From contig JABUSY010000021.1 of the NCBI GenBank assembly GCA_021442455.1, positions 80,630 through 144,629 on the forward strand: 64,000 nt of DNA. The letters run 5' to 3'. A program made the translations under genes and the position numbers. Shown in pieces: positions 31,036-39,747 of the stretch. The number at the start of each line of letters is the position of its first letter. Within the stretch, counting starts at the first letter, position 1. This DNA comes from Lachnospiraceae bacterium. Its GTDB lineage: Bacteria; Bacillota; Clostridia; Lachnospirales; Lachnospiraceae. The notes under the pieces were generated by a model, which did no database searches, had not been told where the DNA came from, and saw only the letters and a list, made by a program, of their open reading frames with translations.

Positions 31036-33780
31036 TTAACCACTATATTGGGCAATATTTTTAGGTTTTATGAACTTTGTAGAAAAAATTATAGCTATCA
31101 AAAACCAGATTGTCCAACAAATAACGGTTATTATAATTGCTTCTTTGAATAATGGATGCTGATAGCTAAGATTAATATTATGTTCCCCGGAACATAGGGT
31201 TATTGCAATAAAGCCATAATCTGCACGGAGCAGTTCAGTTTTCTGCCCGTCTATGGTTGCTTTCCAGCCTTGTTCATATGGGATTGGGAAGAATAATAAT
31301 CCTTCTTCAGGCACTGATGCATTACAGAGCAGTCGGCTGTCATTTCCGGTATCATCTATTGATATCACAGCGTTAGAAGAATACTGGGTATTTGTAGAAT
31401 AATAAAAACGAAAGTTGGAGATGGAAGTTGTCAAGTTTTGCGCATGAGTTGTAAAATACAGGTTATTTACATCTTCCGGAAATGTTATTTTTACAGAAGT
31501 TGGCTTTCCAGCAATGACGGTTGCAATATAGGGAGATGCGTTATTAGTGGTACGAATTTCTATATTAGAAGATTCATTGGCAGTGATATCAAAAACCGTT
31601 GTTATTTTTTTGAGAGAAGAAGAACTGTTATTGAGAAAAGGTATGGCTGCAAAAGGGACAGACCATGATAAACTTCCATCATTCGAAGTTGAAATTATTT
31701 TCGGAAGGGAAGATTTGTCAATAGTTAAATCATTTGTAGCTATATAGGCATAATCGTCAATATTAGCGAACGATGAAAAAAAGTTCTTTCTTTTATCCAT
31801 AATTATGTACTGTGAAAGCAAAGCCTCTGTATCCACTGTATCTTTCATAGATTCGAACTCGAAAGAAGAAATAGTTTTGGTATAAAATTTTGCGAAGGAT
31901 GAATATTTCTGGTTTTTATACAGATAGAGACTGCCAAACTGGTGGATTAACTCATAGTTAGTGTCCGGAAAATTCGAATTTTTGGAGATCAGATATTTGA
32001 TACCCAGAAGGGTAGCATATCCACTATCTCCGACAATCTGCCGAAAATTTAAGTGGGCATTATTAATATAATATAAATTAGGCAGAAGTTTATCCACAAA
32101 TTCTAAAATATTTTTATTTTCTGTAGAATTATAGGTGCTAATTCCGCGATAATATTGCCCTAGAGCATCCATGCACTGAGAGCCTGCGGCATAATCTTTT
32201 TCCATTCGATAAAAAGTGCTGTCTGTTTCGTGAAGGTAGGTTAACAGTTCCTGAACATCATTGCCATATAAATTTTCAAAATAATCATCCCCCAGTTTGA
32301 TGCTTCCTCTGCCAGCTATGCTGCTATATGTATCACTAGCAACATTCAGGCCAATGGCTAGCATTAATAGTGTAAAGGCTATAGTTTGCATACGTTTAGT
32401 TTTTGAACGAGATAGCAGTATTAACAAAAAGATCATTCCTAAAGCGGTTATGTAAAGGAATATTGCATTGCAAAAAAAAGTTAGTGTAGAGGCTTTGCAG
32501 AGGGAAGACAGATATACGAATGTAAAAATCAGAGAGGCTATAATACCACCTATTAAATTGAATTTTTGGAATTTCAGAATATAATCTAGCATATAAGCAA
32601 CTAATAGAGCAAAAAAAGGCATGAGCACAAATGTATGCCTGGAAAAAGAATAAGTAAATGCATTAAATATCATGCTTCCAAACATGATTAATAGGGAGAA
32701 TCCCCCCATTGCTACGGCAATAAACCAGACTATTTTTTGGCGAAATTCGGTTTTTATTTTGGGAAAGGTGATGATAAATTGGATAAGTAAAATTAAAAAA
32801 AGAGATGAAAAAAAAAGGTTAGGTGCTTCATAATAATTGATGTATCCATGATAAGGAGCAGTCGGACTGCCAACTCCTTGCAAATTTCCAGAAAGTAGTT
32901 TATGTAGTAGTGTTTTGTAATAGTTAGAAGGATAAGGTGCAAAGGAGGTCAGACATCGCTCAAAGAAACTTTGCTTGTTGTTTATACGAGCAGAGACATT
33001 ATATATCAAGGCATATGAAGGCAGTAAGTTTAATAATCCCATTCCTACACCAAGCAAAAGAGAGGTACATTGCTTACAGAATGTATTCAAAAAAGAACAT
33101 CCCTTCTGTTTGCGGAGACTTAGTATTCTTAAGAAAATATAAAATATGGTTATAATTAATACCATATAAGAAAAATAATAGCTAGATAGTATCATCAGTG
33201 CTGTCCATAGGGAGACGCCTATGGACAGGTGTTTTTGGTGAAAAGATCTTTCCACCAGCATTAAGAGAATTGGGAGAAAAACAAGGATGATACTGAACTG
33301 ATAATGCTGTCCCCAAACGATTAAAAAGCCGTTAAAAGCATAAAGGTATGCAGCTACAATTTTCCCTTTTGCTGAAAAAGAAAAGCAAGAAAGGAATAAC
33401 CATATAGCCAGAGCAGAGAGAAGTATTGTTAAAATATGAATATATATCAGACATCTGGGCATCACTTGCGGTCCAAAGAGTATGCCAGCTAAATATATTA
33501 GCCAGAATGTAGGAGTAAAAAGATTCATCTGATATATACTTGTGCCGAAACCATTAGTAAAATCCCAAAAAGAAAAATTCCCGTTTCGGATATGATGGAC
33601 AATGGAGTTGTATTGCATAATATACTGTTCAGTGGTATCAGAGCCGATATCACGAAATAGAAATACATAATTTCCAAAGATATACTGATGATATACTGCA
33701 TAGGCAGTGAATAAAACAAGGATAGAAAGCAGTATTTTTGGATGTTTTTTAAGCCGATTTACTATTTTTTTATGATACAT
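31036..33780 (-). CDS. YfhO-family multi-membrane GT-C-like protein
   Basis: 914 aa, many TM segments; 'FLFRDIGSDTTEQYIMQY', 'WDFTNGFGTSIYQMNLFTPTFWLIYLAG', C-terminal 'EEGLLFFPIPYEQGWKATIDGQKTELLRADYGFIAITLCSGEHNINLSYQHP'. Confidence 0.88.
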   Translation of the reverse strand: MYHKKIVNRLKKHPKILLSILVLFTAYAVYHQYIFGNYVFLFRDIGSDTTEQYIMQYNSIVHHIRNGNFSFWDFTNGFGTSIYQMNLFTPTFWLIYLAGILFGPQVMPRCLIYIHILTILLSALAIWLFLSCFSFSAKGKIVAAYLYAFNGFLIVWGQHYQFSIILVFLPILLMLVERSFHQKHLSIGVSLWTALMILSSYYFSYMVLIITIFYIFLRILSLRKQKGCSFLNTFCKQCTSLLLGVGMGLLNLLPSYALIYNVSARINNKQSFFERCLTSFAPYPSNYYKTLLHKLLSGNLQGVGSPTAPYHGYINYYEAPNLFFSSLFLILLIQFIITFPKIKTEFRQKIVWFIAVAMGGFSLLIMFGSMIFNAFTYSFSRHTFVLMPFFALLVAYMLDYILKFQKFNLIGGIIASLIFTFVYLSSLCKASTLTFFCNAIFLYITALGMIFLLILLSRSKTKRMQTIAFTLLMLAIGLNVASDTYSSIAGRGSIKLGDDYFENLYGNDVQELLTYLHETDSTFYRMEKDYAAGSQCMDALGQYYRGISTYNSTENKNILEFVDKLLPNLYYINNAHLNFRQIVGDSGYATLLGIKYLISKNSNFPDTNYELIHQFGSLYLYKNQKYSSFAKFYTKTISSFEFESMKDTVDTEALLSQYIIMDKRKNFFSSFANIDDYAYIATNDLTIDKSSLPKIISTSNDGSLSWSVPFAAIPFLNNSSSSLKKITTVFDITANESSNIEIRTTNNASPYIATVIAGKPTSVKITFPEDVNNLYFTTHAQNLTTSISNFRFYYSTNTQYSSNAVISIDDTGNDSRLLCNASVPEEGLLFFPIPYEQGWKATIDGQKTELLRADYGFIAITLCSGEHNINLSYQHPLFKEAIIITVICWTIWFLIAIIFSTKFIKPKNIAQYSG

Positions 33781-33938
33781 TTTCGAACTCCCTTTTCCGG
33801 CATTGTCTGAGCCATTCTAGCACAATTTTTTTAAAAAAGCAAGTCATAGTATCATAGTACTTGAAGAGAAGACAAAAGTGTGGTACACTATGTATGATAT
33901 GGTCACAGTTATTCTGAATTTGCAGGAAGAGAAGAATA

Positions 33939-36092
33939 ATGAAAACGTTAATGATATTAGGAGCTGGTTATACCCAAATGCCTCTGTATGAAGTGGCAAG
34001 AAAACTTGGAATACGTACGATTGCTGCCAGTATACCTGGGCGCTATCCAGGGTTTGCTTGTGCAGATGAGAGTGTGTTTGTTGACATCGCTGATCCGGAG
34101 GCAGTAACGGATGCTGTGAGGGAAAAGAATGTAGACGGCGTTGTCACTTGTGGTATGGATTTTGCTATGCGCGCAATCGGAGCTGCTTGTGAAGCCCAGC
34201 GTTTGCCGGGCCCTACCCGTGAGGCGGCAGAAAAAGGATCAAATAAATATGAAATGAAAAAAGCACTGACCGCGGCAGGGGTTCAAACTGCCAAATTTTA
34301 TTGCATTCATAATAAAAAAGAGTTGGAAGCAGCCATGGATAGGCTGCCTTTTCCACTTATTGTGAAGGCAGTGGATCTCATGGGTAGTCGGGGAATCTTC
34401 CGCAGCAATACGAGAGAAGAGGCCAGGGAAAATTTTTGTAAAAGCATGGAAGTTACCAGGAAAGATTATTGTCTGATTGAAGAGTTTATTGAGGGTGAGC
34501 TTTTCGGTGTAGAAGCGATGGTTCAGAACGGTAGGATTCTGTTCATGCTTCCTAATAACACAGAAGTTTTTGTGAGCAAAACGCCGACACCGGTTGGACA
34601 TTCTGTACCTTTCAGAGAGTTGGATGTGCTAGGAAAACAGATAGAAAAGCAGACAGAACTAGCTCTCCGAGCAATAGGACTGGATAATTGTCCGTTAAAT
34701 TATGATTTGATAAAAAAGGATGGTAAGGTTTATGTGATTGAGTTGGCAGGACGTTCCGGAGCCACAGGTCTTCCTGAGATGACTGGTATTTATTATGGAT
34801 TGAATTATTATGAAATGATCATCCGGCTGTCTCTTGGAGAAGATGTAAGCAGTTATTTTGCTAAATCTCTTTCACGCACTCCGAATCTAACACATACGAT
34901 AATCTCTGTACGGCAGGGAGTTGTTAGGAATATTGTCAATGATAATAGAATGGACGAAGATTCGATTAAATTTTCCTTTAATATAGAGCCTGGAGATGAA
35001 GTACGTCCTTATACGAATGGGCGTGACAGGATTGGTCAGGTGATTATTAAAGGAGAAAGTTTAGAACAGTGTGAAAAGCGTTTGGAAGAAATCTTGCGTA
35101 ATCTTCATCTGGAGCTGAGAGGGGATCTGTCTCTCATTCAAACGCCCATTCAAATAATGGAAGAATATAGGGAAGATAGTAACCAGATTTATATAAAACG
35201 GGAGGATCTACTACCATTTTCGTTCGGAGGAAATAAAGTTAGATTTGCAGAAGCATTTCTGAAGGATATGGAACGAAAACATTGTGATGCCATGCTCATG
35301 TATGGAGGTTATCATTCGAATCTTTGTCGGATTTTAGCTGCTGCCTGTGCCAGGAGGGGTATTCCTTGCAGTATGATCCATAATGTGGATGACGTTGATC
35401 CAAAGGAAATAAGTTGCAATATGCATTTAATCAAGGCTTCAGGTGTGCGGGAATACAGATGTCGTAAGGGAGAGATAGCGCCGTTAGTTCAGGATGCTTT
35501 GAATGATTTCCGCGAAGAAGGATATAACCCTTATTATATTTATGGTAATATTTACGGATATGGAAATGTTACGGTGCCCATGGAATCTTATGTGGCGGTA
35601 TATCAGGAAATTTTACAGCAGGAAAGGGAACTGGCTTGTCATTTTGATTATATTTTTTTGGCTTCTAGCACAAATACTACGCAATCTGGACTGTTAGCTG
35701 GTCATTTGTTAGTGAGAGACGCGAGAAAGATTGTAGGCATATCAGTAACGCGAAGTTCGAAACGGGCTGTTAGGGTGATTCAGAGAAATCTACAAGAATA
35801 TCAGAATAAACGGGGAATCAATTTTCCAACATTCACAGAATCACTGATTTTGGTAGAGGATAAATATCTGGCAGGCGCTTATAGCCGTTGGCATGAAAAA
35901 ATCATGGACGTTATACAGAGTGTATACAAGACAGAAGGAATTGGCCTGGATCCTATATATACAGGGAAGGCTTTCTGGGGCATGTTGGAATATCTAAAGG
36001 AGAAAAAAATTACAGGAAAAAAAATTCTGTTTTTGCATACAGGAGGAACGCCATTGTTTTTCGATATTTTGCCGGCATTCAATAACCATTAG
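33939..36092 (+). CDS. Fusion protein: N-terminal ATP-grasp ligase + C-terminal PLP enzyme (ACC deaminase/D-cysteine desulfhydrase-like)
   Basis: N-half: 'MILGAGYTQMPLYEVARKLGI', 'PFPLIVKAVDLMGSRGI', 'LIEEFIEGELFGVEAMV', 'VIELAGRSGATGLPEM'. C-half: 'YIKREDLLPFSFGGNKVRFAEAFL', 'MYGGYHSNLCR', 'LHTGGTPLFF'. Single uninterrupted 717-aa frame. Confidence 0.88.
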   Translation: MKTLMILGAGYTQMPLYEVARKLGIRTIAASIPGRYPGFACADESVFVDIADPEAVTDAVREKNVDGVVTCGMDFAMRAIGAACEAQRLPGPTREAAEKGSNKYEMKKALTAAGVQTAKFYCIHNKKELEAAMDRLPFPLIVKAVDLMGSRGIFRSNTREEARENFCKSMEVTRKDYCLIEEFIEGELFGVEAMVQNGRILFMLPNNTEVFVSKTPTPVGHSVPFRELDVLGKQIEKQTELALRAIGLDNCPLNYDLIKKDGKVYVIELAGRSGATGLPEMTGIYYGLNYYEMIIRLSLGEDVSSYFAKSLSRTPNLTHTIISVRQGVVRNIVNDNRMDEDSIKFSFNIEPGDEVRPYTNGRDRIGQVIIKGESLEQCEKRLEEILRNLHLELRGDLSLIQTPIQIMEEYREDSNQIYIKREDLLPFSFGGNKVRFAEAFLKDMERKHCDAMLMYGGYHSNLCRILAAACARRGIPCSMIHNVDDVDPKEISCNMHLIKASGVREYRCRKGEIAPLVQDALNDFREEGYNPYYIYGNIYGYGNVTVPMESYVAVYQEILQQERELACHFDYIFLASSTNTTQSGLLAGHLLVRDARKIVGISVTRSSKRAVRVIQRNLQEYQNKRGINFPTFTESLILVEDKYLAGAYSRWHEKIMDVIQSVYKTEGIGLDPIYTGKAFWGMLEYLKEKKITGKKILFLHTGGTPLFFDILPAFNNH

Positions 36093-36164
36093 TGTGTTGC
36101 CATACCCTGAAACAGGTAGGTATTTGTCTTTGATTGGCTATCAGAGTGCAAATATCAGAAAAGG

Positions 36165-36866
36165 TTGGAAGTGTCAATGAAAAAAATAGCTATTTTACAG
36201 TCAAATTATATACCGTGGAAAGGTTATTTTGACATCATCAACATGGTAGATGAATTTATACTCTACGACGATATGCAGTACACCAGGCGTGATTGGCGAA
36301 ATCGAAACAAGATTAAGACGTCGCAAGGCTTACAATGGCTGACGATATCTGTGCTCAATAGTGGAAAATTTTTACAGAAAATTAATGAAACAGAGGTGAT
36401 TGATTCTCAGTGGTGTCATGACCATTGGCGGGCGATTTCGTTGAATTATGCAAAAGCTCCATATTTTAAAATATATGCAGAGCTCATGGAAGAAATATAT
36501 CATAGATGTGAGAAAGAAACACATTTGAGCAGAATCAATTATCTATTTTTGACTAAGCTCTGTGCTCTTCTGGATATACATACGAAAATTACCTGGTCTT
36601 CGGATTATAAACTGGTGGATGGGAAAACGGAGCGTTTGGTTGCTCTTTGTCAGTCTGCCGGTGGAAATGTATATCTATCAGGCCCTATTGCAAAAAAATA
36701 TATTGTAGATTCATTATTTGAAGAGGCTGGGATCACTCTACAATATATGGATTATTCTGGTTATCCGGAATATCATCAGCTGTTCGGACCTTTTGAACAT
36801 GGAGTAACCATTCTGGATCTGCTGTTTAATGAAGGCCCAAAGGCCCGTAGGTTTATGAAAAGCTGA
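36165..36866 (+). CDS. WbqC-like family protein
   Basis: 'KKIAILQSNYIPWKGYFDIINMVDEFILYDDMQYTRRDWRNRNKIKTSQGLQWLTI' is the characteristic WbqC N-terminus. Confidence 0.88.
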   Translation: MEVSMKKIAILQSNYIPWKGYFDIINMVDEFILYDDMQYTRRDWRNRNKIKTSQGLQWLTISVLNSGKFLQKINETEVIDSQWCHDHWRAISLNYAKAPYFKIYAELMEEIYHRCEKETHLSRINYLFLTKLCALLDIHTKITWSSDYKLVDGKTERLVALCQSAGGNVYLSGPIAKKYIVDSLFEEAGITLQYMDYSGYPEYHQLFGPFEHGVTILDLLFNEGPKARRFMKS

Positions 36867-36905
36867 TTTGGAAAGTCAAACGATTGAATTTAAAATTGTG
36901 AGAAA

Positions 36906-37277
36906 ATGCATATGAATAATTCCAAGAAAGTTGATAGAATTTCAGTTCCTATATTCATGCTACTTCATGTAAGTTTGTTGTTTTCTTCATTGAGTGGAAT
37001 CTGTTCAAAAATGGCGGCTTTTCAGAAGTTCCTTTCTTTACCATTTTTGTGGTGGTATATTACAGTTTTGATAATCATGTTCGCATATGCCATTGTATGG
37101 CAGCAAATATTGAAACGAATATCGCTGAGCATCGCTTATGCTAACAAGTCGGTGGGGCTAATCTGGGGAATGTTGTGGGGAGGTCTTATTTTTCAGCAAA
37201 AGATTACTTGGAATATGATATTGGGTGCAGGTGTAGTATTCATGGGAATTTGTTTGGTGGTAACTTTTGATGAGTGA
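36906..37277 (+). CDS. Small EamA/DMT-type membrane protein, ArnE/ArnF-like subunit 1
   Basis: 123 aa, four predicted TM segments; overlaps the next DMT gene. Confidence 0.7.
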   Translation: MHMNNSKKVDRISVPIFMLLHVSLLFSSLSGICSKMAAFQKFLSLPFLWWYITVLIIMFAYAIVWQQILKRISLSIAYANKSVGLIWGMLWGGLIFQQKITWNMILGAGVVFMGICLVVTFDE

Positions 37278-37626
37278 ATTTCTTGTTTCTGTTTGTGTTT
37301 TGTTGATTTCAGTCTTTATATCAGCCTTTTCTCATATTTTACTGAAAAGAGCTGCTAATCGATTTTATGAATCGAAACTGAAAGAATATTTGAATCTACC
37401 GGTAATTTTTGCATATGGATTGTTTCTCATTTCCACTGTTTTGACGATATTGGCTCTTAAGGTTATACCATTGTCATTGCAGCCAATTTTGGAATCTACT
37501 AGCTATATTTATATTTCAGTAATGGGATATTTTTTTCTGAAAGAACAGTTCAATCGCAAAAAAATAGCGGGCCTGGCTCTTATTTTGTTAGGTATTTTTA
37601 TATATTCCGTCAATATCGCAGGATAG
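37267..37626 (+). CDS. Small EamA/DMT-type membrane protein, ArnE/ArnF-like subunit 2
   Basis: 119 aa, four TM segments, 'LKVIPLSLQPILESTSYIYISVMGYFFLKEQFNRKKIAGLALILLGIFI'. Confidence 0.75.
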   Translation: MMSEFLVSVCVLLISVFISAFSHILLKRAANRFYESKLKEYLNLPVIFAYGLFLISTVLTILALKVIPLSLQPILESTSYIYISVMGYFFLKEQFNRKKIAGLALILLGIFIYSVNIAG

Positions 37627-37643
37627 ATAAAAGGAGAATATAC

Positions 37644-38603
37644 ATGTTAGTTTCTATCGTGATTCCGTGTTATAATTCAGAATATACCATTAGGCAGTTG
37701 GTAGAACTGTGTATGAAAGAATTTAATAAAATGGATGATTATGAATGTGAGATGATTTTGGTGAATGATTATTCCTCGGATAGCACATTCACGATGATCA
37801 AAAAAATGACTGAGAAATATCCTAATGTAATTGGAGTAAATTTATCGAAAAATTTTGGACAGCATGCGGCAATAATGGCCGGCCTTCAGTATATCAGCGG
37901 TGATTTGGTAATAGGTATGGATGACGATATGCAGAACCATCCGTCTCAACTTTGGCAATTTTTGGAAAAGGAAAAAGAAGGATATGATGTTGTGTTTGGG
38001 ATCTTTAAAAAAAGAAAATTTTCTGCATTTAAAAATCTAACGGGAGCAATTAGCCGTTTTCTGCTGTGGCATCTGTTGGAACGTCCTAAGAAAATTCAGA
38101 TGAGCAGCTTTTGGCTAGCCAAAAGATATGTGATCGACAGGGTCAAAGAATACGAAGGATGTAGCGTATTCATACAGCTTTTATTTTTTCGGACGACACA
38201 CAATATGGCTAACATTGATATCGAACATTACGAACGGGAGGCTGGTCAATCTCATTATAGATTTAAAAAAAGTTTAAAGTTGTTTATGTCTTTCATGAAC
38301 TATTCAGTTACTCCTTTGCGCTTGGCTACTTTTTTTGGCATGTTTTTTTCAATAATAGGTTTTATGGCGGCATTGGTAGTGCTAACTCATAAATTCATAA
38401 ATCCTGCTGTAGCAATTGGCTGGTCTTCATTAGTGTGTATTTTGTTAATTTTGTTTGGTATTGTGTTCCTGATGCTAGGTATTATGGGAGAATATGTCGG
38501 AAAGCTGATATTAACCAGTAGTAAGACACCGCAATATGTAATTCGAGAAACATTGAAGGGGAATGATAGTGAAAAAAAAGGAAAGAATGATGCTCGATTT
38601 TAA
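37644..38603 (+). CDS. GT2 polyprenyl-phosphate glycosyltransferase, ArnC/CsbB/GtrB-like
   Basis: 'SIVIPCYNSEYTIRQLVELC', 'VNLSKNFGQHAAIMAGLQYISGDLVIGMDDDMQNHPSQLWQFL' and two C-terminal TM segments. Confidence 0.88.
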   Translation: MLVSIVIPCYNSEYTIRQLVELCMKEFNKMDDYECEMILVNDYSSDSTFTMIKKMTEKYPNVIGVNLSKNFGQHAAIMAGLQYISGDLVIGMDDDMQNHPSQLWQFLEKEKEGYDVVFGIFKKRKFSAFKNLTGAISRFLLWHLLERPKKIQMSSFWLAKRYVIDRVKEYEGCSVFIQLLFFRTTHNMANIDIEHYEREAGQSHYRFKKSLKLFMSFMNYSVTPLRLATFFGMFFSIIGFMAALVVLTHKFINPAVAIGWSSLVCILLILFGIVFLMLGIMGEYVGKLILTSSKTPQYVIRETLKGNDSEKKGKNDARF

Positions 38604-39726
38604 CAGACCGTTGTATCTAGGAAAAGAATTGAAATATATAGAAGAGGCAGTACGAAAAAATCAAATTTGTGGTGACGGAGCTTTTACGAAACAATGTTCC
38701 GACTGGATGAAGCAAGAGCTTCATACGAAATATAGTCTGCTGACTACATCCTGCACTCATGCTCTAGAAATGGCGGCATATCTAGCAGATATAAAATCTG
38801 GAGATGAAGTGATTATGCCGTCCTATACTTTTGTTTCAACCGCTGATGCATTTGTTCTTCGAGGGGCAAGAATCGTGTTTGTAGATGTGCATCCAGAAAC
38901 TATGAATATAGATGAACGTCTGATTGAAGATGCTATTACCGAGAGAACCAGAGCTATCGTTCCGGTACATTATGCAGGTGTATCTTGTGAGATGGAAACA
39001 ATTATGAATATTGCAAAACGCTATGGATTGAAAGTGATTGAAGATGCTGCTCAAGGGATTCACGCTTATTATAAAGGGAAAGCTTTGGGAACGCTCGGTG
39101 ATTTTGGATGCTTCAGTTTCCATGAGACAAAAAATTATACTATGGGCGAGGGAGGAGCTCTTCTGTTTCAAGAGGATAAATACATGGAACAGGCAGAAAT
39201 TCTTAGAGAAAAAGGAACTGACAGAAGTAAATTTTTCCGCGGTCAGGTGGATAAATATACCTGGGTAGCTTTTGGATCTTCTTATTTGCCAAGCGAGTTG
39301 AATGCCGCATATCTTTGTGCTCAGCTGGAGGCTTCCGTTGAAATCGATAATAAACGAATGGCTATTTGGAATTATTATCATGAAAGTTTAAAACCACTGG
39401 AAGAAGTAGGATATATTGTGCGGCCTGAGGTGCCAGAGTACGCAGTTCATAACGCACATATGTATTATATTAAGGTTAAAGATTTAGAAACGAGAACCCG
39501 TCTGATCGCTTTTTTACGGGAACAGAAGATCTGCAGTGTCTTTCATTACATACCATTGCATTCTTCAAAAGCCGGAAAGAAGTTTGGACGCTTTCACGGT
39601 GATGATATTTACACGACGAATGAGAGTAAGCGACTGATGCGGCTACCCATATATTATTCTCTAAATCTAGAAGAAGCCGCATATGTAATAGCATCTATTC
39701 GTAAATTTCCAGATTTCAGATTATGA
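38590..39726 (+). CDS. wecE: DegT/DnrJ/EryC1 aminotransferase, WecE/RffA-like (dTDP-4-amino-4,6-dideoxygalactose transaminase)
   Basis: 'NQICGDGAFTKQCSDWM', 'GDEVIMPSYTFVSTADAFVLRGARIVFVDVHPETMNIDERLIEDAI', PLP Lys in 'GCFSFHETKNYT', 'EKGTDRSKFFRGQVDKYTW'. Very close to remembered E. coli WecE. Confidence 0.9.
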   Translation: MLDFNRPLYLGKELKYIEEAVRKNQICGDGAFTKQCSDWMKQELHTKYSLLTTSCTHALEMAAYLADIKSGDEVIMPSYTFVSTADAFVLRGARIVFVDVHPETMNIDERLIEDAITERTRAIVPVHYAGVSCEMETIMNIAKRYGLKVIEDAAQGIHAYYKGKALGTLGDFGCFSFHETKNYTMGEGGALLFQEDKYMEQAEILREKGTDRSKFFRGQVDKYTWVAFGSSYLPSELNAAYLCAQLEASVEIDNKRMAIWNYYHESLKPLEEVGYIVRPEVPEYAVHNAHMYYIKVKDLETRTRLIAFLREQKICSVFHYIPLHSSKAGKKFGRFHGDDIYTTNESKRLMRLPIYYSLNLEEAAYVIASIRKFPDFRL

Positions 39727-39747
39727 TGAGTTTCAAGGAGAACTGTC

